A stretch of 64,000 bases of DNA from Cercis canadensis. Its lineage: Eukaryota > Streptophyta > Magnoliopsida > Fabales > Fabaceae. Of the stretch, positions 9,314-23,100 are shown piece after piece. The stretch spans positions 458,483 through 522,482 of the forward strand of contig QAOA01000773.1 of assembly GCA_003255065.1 (NCBI GenBank), in the 5' to 3' direction. The position numbers and the translations under genes were made by a program. Positions within the stretch are counted from its first letter, which is position 1. The number at the start of each line of letters is the position of its first letter. The notes beneath the pieces are model-generated. The model had not been told where the DNA came from, searched no databases, and saw nothing but the letters and a program-made list of their open reading frames with translations.

Positions 9314-12300
9314 ATGATAAAATGAAAATTAAACATGTTTGCAGGTTGTAAAAATAGATGCATGTATTGCAAAATTTAACCACACAATGGAAAGAAAGAA
9401 AAAGAAAACAAAACAAAAGTTGTCATTTCATTAATGGGCAAGAGGAGCCGTCCACATTAGCAATCAAAGAAAGCACTCATTCCCTCTAGAAACCCTGCCT
9501 TAAATATGTGGCTCTTGAAAGTGTCTTTGGTTAAGCATTTCTACCAATTACCCCTTCTCTTGTAAGAGGATTTTTTTTAAAGGGTAGGTGGGGACTTAGA
9601 ATAATTATTACTCCAATCATTCTGAATTTGAAAATGATAGCAAGCAAGGAGGGTCTCTCAAGTTAGTGCCCCTTTGTTTAGCTTTCTTGCTTTAGCTTTA
9701 GCTTACCCTTGTGATTCCCCTTTTGTCCTACCTAGCCGGTGCATGCATTTCCCCCCACTACCACTTCAGCAGCCTTTAGCGTACCCAACATAACCTTGAC
9801 ACCACCAGTTAACTCTGCAAATAAAAAATTTGCAGTTCGAACACAACCTCATAGCATCACTATGTATGTCCAATATATTCGAGAGGAATCTTAAAGCAAA
9901 AAATAGTATCTTGTGTGTAGCCCACCAATATCAAAGAAAAGTATATTTTGATTACGCAATTTTATCCATTTTTAGGAAAAGGCTTGTCTTCTTATTCCCA
10001 TATGCTTTTAACATCTTGGAGTTTAATTGAAAGAAATCATGGCTATGCCACGACAAGAAATTCCGGTCAAAAAAGCACTGGATTATGAACAATTTGGTGT
10101 GCTGATTGCAGAGACATTAGAGATAATGTTGAAGGGAAAACAGATAAAAACAAAACCATATAAGAAGCACAGGGGACACAGTTTGTAACAGACAAGAAAT
10201 AACAAGTCGCAAACAAATCCTCAAGAGGGGTGCATATCACAGCATATCACATGGTAATAATTCGGTATTATGATAGCATTGGATACTCAAATTTGGCATT
10301 GGAGCTATGTAACATGCCGTATCATTCAATGTTTGGAAAGAACATAAGGAATTATTGTGCAAGATACTACTACTATCTTCTATTTCCCTCTCATTACAGA
10401 TATTAATGGTAGCTTGTTTGATAAAGTTTTGTTAGGGATATAAACCATTTCTAAACTAACTAGTTTCTTGGTTATTATTTAGAACACTATTTGACCAAGA
10501 GATAGATTTTGATTCTTGTCAGTCTATATTTCTGTTCATGCTTGAAACTTGAAAACTATTTTGGCATAGTTATTTTGAAATATAACAGATTCTTTTTATT
10601 TTAAAAAAATTGCTAATTAAGTAGTTTCTTGGCATATTATTAGTCTATTCAACCGAGTGATAAGAAGTGAATGAGCATTATGAGGAGACATGATCCTATA
10701 GGAAACTCAGTGAATAAGCATATTTCATACACCAAACGAAGGAATCACTCCCATAATTTTGCAATGGATATCTAAACTTATCTCACCAATTGCATCAAAG
10801 ATAACTTATACTCGATTCTTGAGTGAAAAAAAAAAGAAAGAACACTTACAATTAGGCCACATCATTTGGTAGTAGGTTACTCGTTTTCTTGACACGGCTT
10901 TCTATGACATCTTCATTTATATGAGGGAGTTGAAATCGAGCTAATACAATGCACTGAATTTACAGGTTCTTGCTGCCTAAACCTTACTAGGGGAAGGTGT
11001 TCTTCACCTTCGTTTGAATCACTTACTCAAATACAAGCATATTGACTAAGTGACAAGGGACAAATTATACGCGGAATATTGGATCACAGCCAAAAGGAGA
11101 TGGTCATCCTAGTAGTGAGACCCAAAGTATCTATCAGAAGGGGCAACAACATAACAAACTTCCACTCATTCTCTCTTCAATTCAGCAGCACGAGTTGCGG
11201 GCAAATTTTTTAAGGACCCAAGACAATAAGAGAAAATTACCTAAAGGTGGTGGCCAGAGGCAACACTCCTCCGATGATCAAGTCAGTGATTACTCTCTAT
11301 GTTAGAGAAAAAGATAGGGAACAAAATAGAGTGACGCTCTTGTATAATTGTGTTCTATCATATAACGAGGTACATACCAGATCATACATGTAATAACAAT
11401 TAAGAGCATTTTTATCTTTACAACAATTGGGTAGTTAACACGTAGGTGAGGATATTGTATCAACAGAACACCTTCTCAACATCTTGGTTCTCAAGTTACT
11501 GACTCTCCTAGTCCTAGGGTTTCCTCGTTCTCTCCCAAATGCTACTATATTTTGAGTTACCATAAATAATTATCTTTTCTCTTAATTTCTTCCCTCGATA
11601 GAGTTACATTAACCCCATCAACGCTTACTATAGAAATTTATTGCAAATTCCACAAGATCAAAAAATATCTGCTATACCTATTGTTTTCTCTTAGTCGGAT
11701 CATTAATTTAGTAAAAAAAATCACTTTCAAGCTCAATTAATTGGTTAGAGCACACTGAACTAGTATAAGATTGTTTATGGATAGAATCAAACAAAGTGGC
11801 AGACGTTAAATGACACTTAGCCATTATAATATTTCTAATTAGGTTATGTCATAATCTGCTACAAAATCTTGAAAAAAAAATAGCTACCTTAACACATGGC
11901 AAGTTTTTGTATATTGTGGTTGGATAATGTTCGACAATTTGATACTGCTAGTCTACCAAACTGTAACAACAACAGCAACAGCAATAACACAATGAAAACA
12001 ACTTTGATGACGAATTACACAAGTGTTAGACCCAATAGAAAATTGGGAATACTGTAGCCAATTTGCTTTTAAAATAAAGCACCACCTTTCTTATCCTCAA
12101 TATATTGTTAGTGGCCCAAAAACTATAGGAAGTACGTAAGGAATATATTATAAATACATGCAAGAGAATAGGAGCAATACCAAAGCAATAAATATCTTAA
12201 GTACTACTATACTTTTTGCATACGCAAGAAGATAATGATCTTGAGGGTTGTCCATAAAACGTGCACTCGAACAGGCAATGAGAAGATGTTTTTGAGATTT

Positions 12301-14230
12301 TCTTGAAAATCTGTCATAGTACGTGTCTGAAGCAAATGAAATCCCAAAAATATTGGTTCAAATTTCAAAAGATTCTTTCTTTTGGCTTCTTACTTCCTCT
12401 GAATATGTAAGATGGGTTTGTTGCTCTGTAAAGGATGCTTGTGGTGATGTTTGGCCATTTTTGGTTGATAAAAACAAGAAATGGAATGGATTGCTAATTG
12501 AAATTTTTTGCCTATTTATATTTGATGAAAACTGGCCCTTTCTTGTCACGCACAAGCAGAAAAGAAATGTGGGTTCTCCTAATGGGGTGCACACATGGAT
12601 CTGAATGACATCCCCAACCCATGCTTACTCTCCCTAGCTACCCAGCTACCTTCCACCCCTAAACAAAAAATAAAAGAAGGAAAAAACCAAGACCCCACTA
12701 ACTCAATTGAATTTAGAATTGAGTGAACCTATTAAAAAATTAATTAAAAAACCATTTAATTTGCAAAGTAATAGAATCGTATACCACTTTGCTAGGGCTG
12801 AAAATCATAAACATTTCTACTTAGGTGAGAGGTTGAAAATCATAAACCATTCTGTTTTAGTAATTTAAAATTTTGGGTTTGACATGAATTTTTAGATTGA
12901 ACTAAACTTATTAAATTTGGAATAAGTCATTTTTACTCTAAGTCTGTTATCGAAACAACATCTACAATCATAATTTTGTGTAAGAAACACTTTAAATAAA
13001 AAAGATTTTAATTTGAAAATGAAATGAGAAAACCCTAAAAATTCTATGCTTGCTACTATGAGGCCAAAGGGAGAGGGAACTTGAAATTGAAAGAGAAATC
13101 ATAAGGAGAGATGGAGATAATCTGGATTTTTCATTTGATGAATTGATAGGTTGAGGAATAGGATTAGGGGGTGGTGCACTACTGCACTAGGCAGCCACGC
13201 TCGCTGGTTAGCATGGACCCCACTGGTGACATCTATCGTGCGCCTGCATTTTTCTCGTCTGCCTACCTCTGTTGGGTACGAAAAGCGTAACAGTTAAATC
13301 GAGTAACCTTCCGTGCGTGACCCTTGGCCGTTATTCTAGGACACTGTCCCTTTGTCTACATACATCAATTCTCATAATGCCCTTTCCAGTCCCTACCATA
13401 ATAGTCATCACGTGAATAGAAAGCAAGGGTATAATAGAAATAGTACCAAGATACGGGAAATGATTTAAGCTCAGATAAGATATGCAAGTCGAGGAGGGGA
13501 TCGGAAATTGGTGATTGCTTTGCTTTATTTATTAATTTTTCTTTTACTCTAATATGTACGGAAATAAATAGGGAATACACCAACTTAAATTAAAGATGTT
13601 ATTAAATTTACAAATATTTTAATATAATGCTATAATTAGACATTATTTAATATCACAACCAAAGAGATGTTAATACATTGATCTCTATTTTTTTTTTGGA
13701 AAAGCTTATCTCATTTGTATAAAATTATATTCTACCTTCTCTTAATAGAATTTAATGATATATTATTTAAGGTAATCTCTTGAAGGCACCGACATCATGT
13801 TTTAGCAACATCTTATATTAATTTTTAAGAAGGTGTTGGGTAAATATATTTTCATTTTTCTGCCTCTCCCAACAAGTTGATACATTATATAATATATTTT
13901 CATGTTTCTGATTAAGCTTAGATAAGGAGAGACAAGAGCACGAGGATCACAAACAAGTTGCTCTTAGTCAATAATCTAGTTGACAGAAAATAAGCAGGGG
14001 AAGAACATTATATAATATATGAATATAAACCAAATGGCAAAGTCAATTTGTAAACTATGGTCGTCCCAAGTGATGTGGCTTTGACCAATCAATATGGAGT
14101 ACATATACAAGTAGAATACAAGGTCAACTTGTTCAATGGAAGACATACTAATACAAGTCTCCTACACTGAAAACACCTTTATGCTCTCAATCCACACAAA
14201 GTTAAAAGGAAAAAATAATAATAGAAAAAC
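9314..14230. other. intergenic, no supported gene
   Basis: Mostly AT-rich single-copy-looking sequence. A 93-codon plus-strand open frame at 12323-12604 has no recognisable domain and no upstream ATG. A less AT-rich patch lies at about 13150-13340. No RNA gene or transposon ends were recognised. Confidence 0.4.
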
Positions 14231-14232
14231 AT

Positions 14233-14259
<27 letters not shown>
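14233..14259. repeat. AG dinucleotide microsatellite
   Basis: An uninterrupted run of about 13 AG units, followed by a short agagat extension. Confidence 0.9.
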
Positions 14260-14268
<9 letters not shown>

Positions 14269-16101
14269 CATAAAGAACAATCAAAAGACAAGAAAAGAAA
14301 GATGAGTCTTAATCTGTCTAATGATATTGTTGACCAATCAGTCCACTCAACCAGACTCAAACTGGAAGTGCAGGGAGAAATCATTTGCCTAAACCATATT
14401 TTTGGTTCTAAATGGATTTAAGCTTTTAATTTAGTGGAAGAATGCAATAGAAAGTACCATTCTCTCTCATTAATTTCCACCATATGTATGCATGATCTTT
14501 TCTCCACTCAGTTGGGTGGTTAAGATATCCTCTTTCATATATATATATTGCCCTAAATGAGCTAATAATGTTTATTCTTTAATACAACCAAAGTTAGGAA
14601 ATACTTAGATTCCATTATTTAAGTGTATCAAATATCAGAAATGTGCAGAAGAAAATGACTAAATAAGTTCCATACTATACTAGGGTTAACAAATGCTTAA
14701 AGCAGAAGGCGGAAGATATAAGCAATCTATGATCAGTAAAATTCTTTTATGATAATGACAAAATGAATCACTTGAAAGCAATTGGAGAACTTTATTCTTA
14801 TGTTGCTGTCAAGGTTAGAACATATCATTTTCTCAATAAACAAATATTAGCTGATCTTGGCAAGAAGTGGCAGTGTGGAAACTATTGGCCTCCTGCTGAT
14901 TAGGTTTTGAACAACTTGGAAACACCACTAAAAATTTGCATACCTTTTTCCTCTCCATTAGTGTCATCATGTCTTATCAAGTTCAAAACATGCATATCCC
15001 AAAGGTCCATGATATACATTAATGAAGAGAATGAAATTTAGGATTTGCAAAAAGATGAGGCTTTAATAATTTATGGTACTGATTGGTGGTGTCTCTTTTT
15101 TTGTTTGAACAAGTGTACTTTCAAATCTTTTACAATCATTTGTAGTTAGGACACCAACTGGTTCATCTAAAGGGCATTTTGTGTGGAATAAACCATGAGA
15201 ATATGCTAGAAAAGGGTGAAAAAAAATTGAAACCGAAATCACTAATTTTCTGTAGCTCAGTAAAATAAACAACACATCAGATTGATACATTGAACACTTG
15301 TTCTGCATAATTGGTGTAGGTGGTAATTAGTTGAATCTTCCTTTTTCCTGGTGATTACCATAAGATCCGTCATCACCACGGCGAAATAGACTCTGATTAG
15401 TACCTAATTATACTAAATTAAAGAAGTGGTTGCTGATCAAAGATTTGGCTTCTATGTAACCCATACATCTATTATTGTTTTTGGAGGCCCCAGTAGAAGT
15501 GGCTCTTGAGTCATCAAAGTTTTAACCTTTCTCTCTTTCTCTCTCAGTTATGAATTTAGAAATGAGCTTGCCTTTCCCAACCTCCTTTTTCCCTCTCATT
15601 TCCTCACATATTTAACTTTAAGCAAATACTATATCCAACAAAGACTCCTCTTGAGAGCAACACAAGACATAATATAATAAATTGACTTCTTTGAACTCCA
15701 TTTTTTTTCTCTATGTGCTTGCTTTTCTCAAAACAGTCTTCCATTACAATTATTATACTCCCCATTATATGAACTCCCTCACTGTCTCTCTGATGTAAGC
15801 ATAATTTTCTTCAAAATTATATATCCACAATCACAAGTTGCCGATAACCCCCGTTCGCGTCATCTATGTTCACCATGTCATGTGCCTAATGCCCCCCATG
15901 GCACATGAGCAGCACATGTAGATTATGTACATACATAATAACATCAGTGCTATGCGAAACCCACTACATAGACTTTTTTTTTTTTTTTTTCATGATATGC
16001 CNTTTTTTTTGCATGATATGCCATCAATCTATAAGCTTTTTGAGAAAATTCACCATTGGTAATCTGGCTACCTTCAGTGGGGCCAATTCCCATTCTTCCT
16101 T
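14260..16101. other. intergenic / upstream region of the bZIP gene
   Basis: AT-rich non-coding DNA leading to the bZIP promoter. It contains a small N join at 16002, where about 19 bp (T-run followed by catgatatgcc) is repeated on either side. Confidence 0.5.
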
Positions 16102-16104
16102 TCC

Positions 16105-16113
16105 TATATAATA
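16105..16113 (+). promoter_or_regulatory. TATA box of the bZIP gene
   Basis: tatataata lies about 190 bp upstream of the bZIP ATG. Transcription would be expected to start near 16135-16145, giving a leader of about 150 nt that contains the duplicated 47-53 bp block but no upstream ATG. Confidence 0.6.
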
Positions 16114-16177
16114 CCCGCTATGCTCACTCTTCCTTCCTCCTTCACAAACCAACTTAATCTACCATCCATTTTCTTCA

Positions 16178-16292
16178 AAGACCCTTAAAAGAGCAATCTT
16201 TTGTTCATTGATTGGTATTGGAACTAACCCTTTTCCTCCAAGACCCTTAAAAGAGCAATCTTTTCCTTTCCTCATTGATTTTGTATTGGAAC
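16178..16292 (+). repeat. direct duplication in the bZIP 5' leader
   Basis: The block aagacccttaaaagagcaat ... cattgatt ... gtattggaac occurs at about 16178-16224 and again at 16240-16292. The second copy ends two bases before the start codon. There is no N here, so this looks like a genuine tandem duplication of leader sequence. Confidence 0.8.
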
Positions 16293-16293
16293 C

Positions 16294-16854
16294 ATGCAGG
16301 CCAGGGAGGTTGCAGCACTCAATTATCTACTCCCTTCAAACCCGTCTCCATACCCGTCTCATTACAGTGCCATCCAGAACAACCTACCCGCATTTCAATT
16401 CCAAAGGTTCTCTAATCAACTATATGGTTTCCAAAACCCTCCTCAAATTCAAGACTTTAGCCCCCAATCATCTGGTATCAGCAGCAATTCAACTTCTGAT
16501 GAGGCAGATGAGCAACAACAAAGCCTCATCATTGAGAGAAAGCACAGAAGGATGATATCAAACAGAGAATCCGCACGCCGATCACGCATGAGAAAGCAGA
16601 AGCACCTTGATGAGCTGTGGTCACAGGTGGTTTGGCTCAGGAATGAGAATCACCAACTAATTGATAAGTTGAATCATGTGTCAGAGTGCCACGACAAAGT
16701 CCTTCAAGAGAATGCTCAGCTCAAAGAGGAAGCTTCAGATCTTCGTCAAATGTTAAGTGACATGCAGTTACACAGTCCTTGCCCTCCCTTGAGCCCTTTG
16801 GAAGACATCCCTTGCACCTCACCCATCACATCTTCCTTTGACCTTCTTGGCTAA
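16294..16854 (+). CDS. group-S bZIP transcription factor (bZIP43/42-like)
   Basis: A nuclear DNA-binding protein expected to dimerise and bind ACGT-core promoter elements. The 186-residue, intronless frame shows the bZIP domain at about residues 82-150. The basic region contains NRESARRSRMRKQ with the invariant N90-x7-R98 pair. The leucine zipper follows with L108, L115, L122 and V129 in heptad register. STSDEAD just before the basic region and WSQVVWLRNENHQL in the zipper resemble Arabidopsis bZIP43 and relatives, as does the absence of introns. The N-terminus is Pro/Gln/Asn-rich and the C-terminus is short and Ser/Pro-rich. The ATG at 16294 is the first ATG after the predicted transcription start. 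No upstream reading frame of the sucrose-control type is present. The exact orthologue within the subgroup is uncertain. Confidence 0.9.
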   Translation: MQAREVAALNYLLPSNPSPYPSHYSAIQNNLPAFQFQRFSNQLYGFQNPPQIQDFSPQSSGISSNSTSDEADEQQQSLIIERKHRRMISNRESARRSRMRKQKHLDELWSQVVWLRNENHQLIDKLNHVSECHDKVLQENAQLKEEASDLRQMLSDMQLHSPCPPLSPLEDIPCTSPITSSFDLLG

Positions 16855-18303
16855 ATTTCAAAACAAAGCCAAGTTTTTGTGTCTTCAATTTTTCGTATCT
16901 TTTTCTTTTTTCTTGTGTTTGTGTGGAAGTCAAGCACTAGTCTTTGCCTCACTTTTGAGCTGTATGAGGTAAAAAGATAAATGGCAATGACTTGTTTTGG
17001 GTAGCTTGATTTGAATCTTATCATATTAACTTTGAAACTAAGCCTTTGTTTGGATTGAATGAAAATCGAGAGAATAAATCTAATAAAAAAATGATATCAA
17101 AATGAATCACGTTAAATAAATTATCATGAGATAGACAATGTATCATGTTTAAATTTTTTTTTTCTCACCCATATTGGTTTCCCAAACGAAGCATGAATCT
17201 CTATCTATCAAAAGGTTTAGAACACTGATCATTTGAAGAGGCTGAATATAAAATAAACCTTGGACACAGAAGATTTGAAACCCCATTATGATTTTCTTGC
17301 CAGAAAACAATTTAGATGCCTTCTGAGCATCATCTTCCAGCAATAACAATAAGAGAAATCTAGATAAGTGAAGACATAAGTTATCTTTACTTTTAAATTA
17401 AACACAAAAATATGAGGCCAAAGCAATCCTATGAATGTGAAGCCAACATAATTTCATGGTATCCTTTTGTAAAGTAATGGAAGTAATAATGTCAGGTGGT
17501 ATTGGGTTGGGGGAGAGTTGGACATGATGCAGACATAAATGGCTATTTGGAGTGGCGATTGGCTGACTGATTATATAAAAGTTGCTATAAAAAGAAAAAC
17601 AATGGGACAGGCAAACCCCTAGAATCCCAAGTACTATTTGTATATGGGGTTTTAGGAGAGCTACCTTGACAAAATATTCATCAACACTAAGCTATCCCAC
17701 TAAAAAGTGAGAGTAACTTTACTTTGGGAAGTTTGGGACAGAACAAATTTTTGATTTTTATACAAACAGTTGATAGAATTTGCATTTAATTACATCAAAG
17801 AAAATTATTATTTTGTATCATTTTTTTAATTTATTTTTTAAAACTTTTCCTATATGACTTCATTTATGCATTTTACAAGAATTTAACTGTCTTACCACGT
17901 GTTGAAAGTTTTGATTTTTTAAAAACTTCACAATGATATCAAAATTAAGAGATTGTCACACTCAAAACTCTTTATTTAAAAGTGAGTATGTTTGGAATAA
18001 TTTATAATTAAAAATGAGTCGGCGTTGATGAAATGGGCCTAGAGATATTGGTTTTTCATTGGGCCGGATCCAATCCCAAGGCCCATTAAATGGGTCGAGT
18101 ATGTAGTACAGTAATTTACTTTGCCTGTTTAAACACGGATGTGCCTCGGCCACCAATGCACCATTTTCTTGCAATGTGGCTTGCCGAGGAAAATTCCAAG
18201 AAATTGATGCAATTATGTTAACACTATCTCACTTGCAGGAAAAATATTATAAAGGAATTTAATTAAAAAGAATTTTAGGTAGATTTAATAGTTATATTTT
18301 ATG
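16855..18303. other. intergenic, no gene seen
   Basis: Downstream of the bZIP gene. AT-rich, with only short spurious open frames. A hAT-like fragment (tttgtttggattgaatg) lies near 17045. Confidence 0.4.
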
Positions 18304-18504
18304 AGGATTTTATAACGTAATATGAGTATGTCATACTACACTGACGTGACAAACATACGTAATTTTTATATTTTATTATATATAAATATAATTTACCTTA
18401 TTTTTTTTAAACAAATTTAAAAATAATTAATTTGTACACATGTCATTCATACATTGACTATTCTCATATAGTATGACATACTACAAAATATCTAAGAAAC
18501 CTCC
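18304..18504. mobile_element. MITE family A, copy 1
   Basis: A unit of about 200 bp whose ends carry inverted gtatgtcatact / agtatgacatac. Its internal landmarks are gacaaacatacgtaattttt and cacatgtcattcatacattgacta. Homologous copies lie at about 43279-43467 and 60593-60789. It has no coding capacity. The superfamily is not clear. Confidence 0.65.
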
Positions 18505-20084
18505 TATATTTTATTCTATTTTAAGTGAATTTGTTAAATATTTTATCCAAACACCTCTTAAAATTATGCAAAGTTCTTGGGGTCCCATGCCCCATTTACA
18601 TCATCCCTAAAACAAAAAGAAACAAAGGGAGGAACTATATTAAAGATATGCATACACAAAATATCCTACTCATCAGCAAGTATGGTTCCTTCCCCAAAAA
18701 CATTAACAACATTCTTAGCTAAGCCATTTATAATTTATTACCCTATTTGCTTCAATTGTAACATGTTCAACTCAAATCAAACTCAAGATTTTTTTTATAC
18801 TCTACAACTAAAACTTACCAACTTAAATAATAAAAAACCTGTTTGAGTTTGGTTGGTTTTTATGTTTAAAACAAAGTTATTTTTCTAAAATATACTAAGA
18901 ATAAATAAAATTATCAAAAGATTTTGTCAATTAACTTTCAAATTTTATTTTATTAGTGAAAAATACTTTCATATTCTTTTGAAAAATACCTAATCTATGT
19001 TAGTGATGACTAATGAGAAAGTTTTGGAGTTTATTGAATAAAATGTATTAAAAAAAACTAAAAGTCAAAGAGTCATAATTAAGAGGAATTGATGAAAATT
19101 TGACCTGTTTTAATATAATTTTTTCATGAGAAATTATATAAAATCTGTTTTTTTAGTGAATAAGTAAGTTGGATTGATTTAAATTAGTTTACTATTTTTG
19201 TTAATCCAAACCTAATCTAAGATTTATTGAAAATTTTTAACCCAAACCAACCTATCGGTCTAGTTTGAGTTGTTCAGTTTGATTGAGTTGGTTTAGGTTT
19301 TGAACAGCCATAAGTGAAATAATCAAAATATCGTATTCGATTATTTTTGTTTAGTATATGATTATCATATTTAAATATAATCAAAATAATCATATAATGT
19401 TGAGGGGTATGTTGGTCTTCTCACCTTGTACAGCAGGCACCAGCTTAAAACACATCATTTGTTTTGCACTTAACTTCTATTTTTTATCTTATTTCCAAAC
19501 TTAAGAATAATTTTCCCCGTTAATGTTCTTTATAATTCGTAGTACTAGTTCCTTTTCCCTATTTGAAGTACTTGTTCATTTTGATTGTATTAAGACTATA
19601 TTATACAACGGGTTTGCTATGCAATTATATAAACAATATAATTACATAATATTAAGAATTTTTTTTAATTATTTTCACTTATGTGGCGAGTATTTAATTA
19701 ATACTCTAACTTCTTTAATACTTAAGTGTCTTTTCTCTTTGATTTTAAAACTTGAAAATAATTTTTCTTAAATTTCTAACTCACTTTTATTCTCCCTAAT
19801 TAAAATTAAGACTAATTATTCTATTATCTATATCATAAATAAAATTAATAACTAAAATAATTTATGTCATTTATTTGTGAGATACATGTGACCTACAAAA
19901 TACATTGTTATGCATATGAATAATTGGCCTAAAATTAAACCCAAAAATCCCAATTTTGCATCTTCCCCCTCTCCCTGCTCTCAATCTCTTCATCGATCTC
20001 TCGTCTCTCTCGGTCTCTGAGTTCTCCGTTGTCTGCACCGTCAGCGGCTCCGCCGGCGTCCTCATATCAACTTCTCACTCTCAG
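18505..20084. other. intergenic / upstream region of MED31
   Basis: Very AT-rich DNA with no supported gene. The last 120 bp is rich in C/T (ccccctctccc, ctctctcggtctct), as expected for a plant 5' UTR or core promoter, and probably includes the MED31 transcription start. Confidence 0.4.
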
Positions 20085-20159
20085 GTATGTTGCGCCGTTC
20101 TCCCCCCCGATTTTCGGTTTGTGGATTCCCTTTGAAAACATCTTGTCACTCTTTTGTAG
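20085..20159 (+). other. probable 5'-UTR intron of MED31
   Basis: CAG|GTATGT at 20084/20085 and TTTTGTAG at 20159 bracket a 75-nt interval ending 11 nt before the ATG. Inferred from splice consensus only. Confidence 0.45.
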
Positions 20160-20170
20160 TTAAAGGTTCA

Positions 20171-23100
20171 ATGGCGTCAAAAAAGGAAAGCGAAAATTCA
20201 ACCGATACTACTCCATTATCGTAAGCAGAAGTTTTCTTCTTTCTTTTCAGAAAAAAAAAAAAAAAATCTTTGCATTGGTCATATATTAGTAATTAGTAAT
20301 TAGTAATTAGTAATTTCAATAGTCTATTCTCAAAATGTTAGAGTCCTATTCTTTTTATCAAGGAGAATAGAATCTGTGCTATTTTGGTTTAAAAAATGAA
20401 AGGAAACTGGAGAATAAAAAGGTCTCTAGAAATTGGGTTTAGTGGGATATGTTGAGCTGTGCATGAGGACTAATGGTTTTTGCATTCTCTTCAGGCCAAA
20501 GACTATATACAAAGATTCAGATGACGGGCGGCAGCGATTTTTGCTTGAATTGGAATTTCTTCAGTGTCTTTCTAATCCCACCTATATCCACTGTATGTTT
20601 TTCAATTTACCTTTATGCTTTAGGACTTTGAGCTCCAATAGTAACAGCTGCAGCTACTGCATTGTGTAATCAAAAGATAAAGGATTTTTCTTTGTTGGAA
20701 ACTGGGGAAAAAATGTGCCAAAGGAAATTGTTGTGAGCGATTGGTATGCTTTGCCATTTGAATGTGTGTGTGAACAGTTAATCTACTTACTTGTATGTGT
20801 TACAATGGAAGAGAAGTTTAGTTCTATTAATTTGTTTTTCAGGCATTCTTGTTTTAAGGCGGCAGTGCTGTTCCTTTTTTGCAAATATGCTTGTGCTGAA
20901 ACTGCTTGATGCTTTACTGAAGTTTGGTTTATAGATATATGATTAAATTGAACTATTCAACATAAAAGTGAATCTTTGTAAAACTGCCACTTTTCATGAG
21001 GTTGATTATAGATAAGTGATTGAATTAAACTATTGAATATTCTAGTTGCTACTAGTCTGTTGGTTACATTCTTTGAAATGTTTGAGGGCAGTTTATTTAA
21101 TGATTTGCACATGTTAAAAACAATGGAATAGATAATAAATAGCCGATGAGTGGTTTCTTTCTTTGTTTGCAACTACTTCAAATGACTGAGAAATTATTTT
21201 CGGTTGTTCTCATTTCATAGTCATGATATTAGTCAACATTGGAAATGATTAAGTTGGACGAGTGAATGAATGATGGAATATGAAAATAATATGCATGAGT
21301 ATTCCCTCCTTCTTCTTATGATCCCAATGATTTGCATGCTTTCAAATTTCAGCTGATAACTAGCCGCTTTAGATGTGCTATGCATGGATCAATTTGTCTC
21401 TATATAGTACGAGGAGAATGAAAAGGGAAGGAGAAGGTAGAACATGAAAGTTAATTGATATTAGAGAATTAACTTAAATTCATTGAACTGATGTGGGATA
21501 GAAGTTGATAACCAACAATCGAAGAGAAATGTATCTTGTTGTGGTTTATGATGTTGCTTGAGCTGCATTGTCTCCACCCTTCCCCTTTTCCTATCTTTTA
21601 TTCATTAAGAAAGGTGGGCTCAATGAAGTGCTGTACATTTGGTTGGGGGTGGTGGGAGAAGGGTCTGCTTTTATCCTGAAATGCTTATTTCTTGAGAAGA
21701 ACATCAACATTTTCAAGGGCAAGGAGAAATCTTTCTTGGAGTTAAAAAGGACAATATGAACTGTTTGTTTTAGTGATACTTCAAATTTTTTTTAGTTTTA
21801 GTACCTTTTGTCTGAGCCTATGGGTTGTACAAGCTCCAGTATGCTTGTTTTGTTTTTCCTAGTAGAAGTTTAAGTGTATGTGGTGGCTTGCAACAGCCCT
21901 TACTGTTGTTCCTCCCACCTTTTGTTCTTATATAGAAGAGAGAAAAAGGTTACTACTATTAATTGAGTTTCTTATTCTTATGAAAATACTGATCATGTGA
22001 AGTTCATTAAAATTGAAAGAAGTGGAGGCTTCTTAAGGTTTATATTTTAGATTACAATATTTGTTTATACAATGTTAATTCTTTCTTTATTACATAATGA
22101 TTTTGGTTTAACAATTTTAACTCTATCTTATAACATTGTTTTCTCCATAACTTCACTGATATTTCAGTCAAAAGAAAAATTTAAGATAAAATATGTGAAA
22201 GGGCATAAAACATAATCCAGGATAACTATGATTTATATGGTCCAAGACATCTATGAGCTAAGAGGAGTACTATTTTAATACTTCTGTGCAAGAGAGGAGA
22301 GGTACTAAGGATTTTCTAGAATCATGAAACTGAGACAGGTGATGTTGTATTTACCTGGTTCACAGAGAAGAGGTGTAAAATGTAAAATAAGTTGCTTACG
22401 AGTGTAGGCCTATTAGATGCAGACACTGCAAGAAAAGTTAAATGGCTTGTTTGCACAGGCTTATGCATTACTCTTTTTCCTTGTATATTCTTATCTGATT
22501 CTTGGTCCATTACTCTATTGTACAGATTTGGCCCAGAATCGGTATTTTGAGGATGAAGCATTCATTGGATACTTGAAGTACCTTCAATATTGGCAACGGC
22601 CTGAATATACCAAATTTATCATGTAAGCATTCTCTTGAAATCATCCCACCAATAAACAGAGATAGACACCCACACAGCAGAGGGAGAGAGGGATTGTGTA
22701 AGACAATTTTACTAAAGGGCACCAAAGTTCTTCAACCAGGGAACACCCCCTTTTTAGTTTTTAGTTATATATGTTTGAATCTTTCTGGGATTGTTTTGCT
22801 AACCTAGTTACTCTTTTTTTATGAACTTCAGGTATCCTCATTGCCTCTTTTTTCTTGAACTTCTTCAAAATGCTAACTTTCGCAATGCAATGGCACATCC
22901 TGGGAATAAGGTAAGTACTAGTACCTGATAGATGATCAGTCTGATTGGTAAATTATGGACCTTTCATGGATCAAGTTAAATGAATTTCATTCATTAGGCT
23001 TCTTTCGCTGGTTATCTGAACCAGAGAAAATGAAATCCTGCATTGTCCTGAAGTCAGTAGCTTTGAATGAAATCCTGTATTGTCCTTGAAGTCAGTATTA

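Noticed and set aside
11300-11464. Possible solo LTR (tgttagag...atcaaca)
   Set aside because: TG/CA ends can be picked, but there is no 5-bp target duplication and no second copy in the window.
12323-12604. 93-codon plus-strand frame containing SKDSFFWLLTSSEYVRWVC
   Set aside because: It has the length of a small exon, but the frame lacks an ATG at its start, an overlapping antisense frame is equally open, and no family was recognised.
16208-16555. 115-codon frame overlapping the bZIP start in another frame
   Set aside because: It has no ATG start and is a shadow of the bZIP coding sequence. No upstream open reading frame with ATG exists in the predicted leader.
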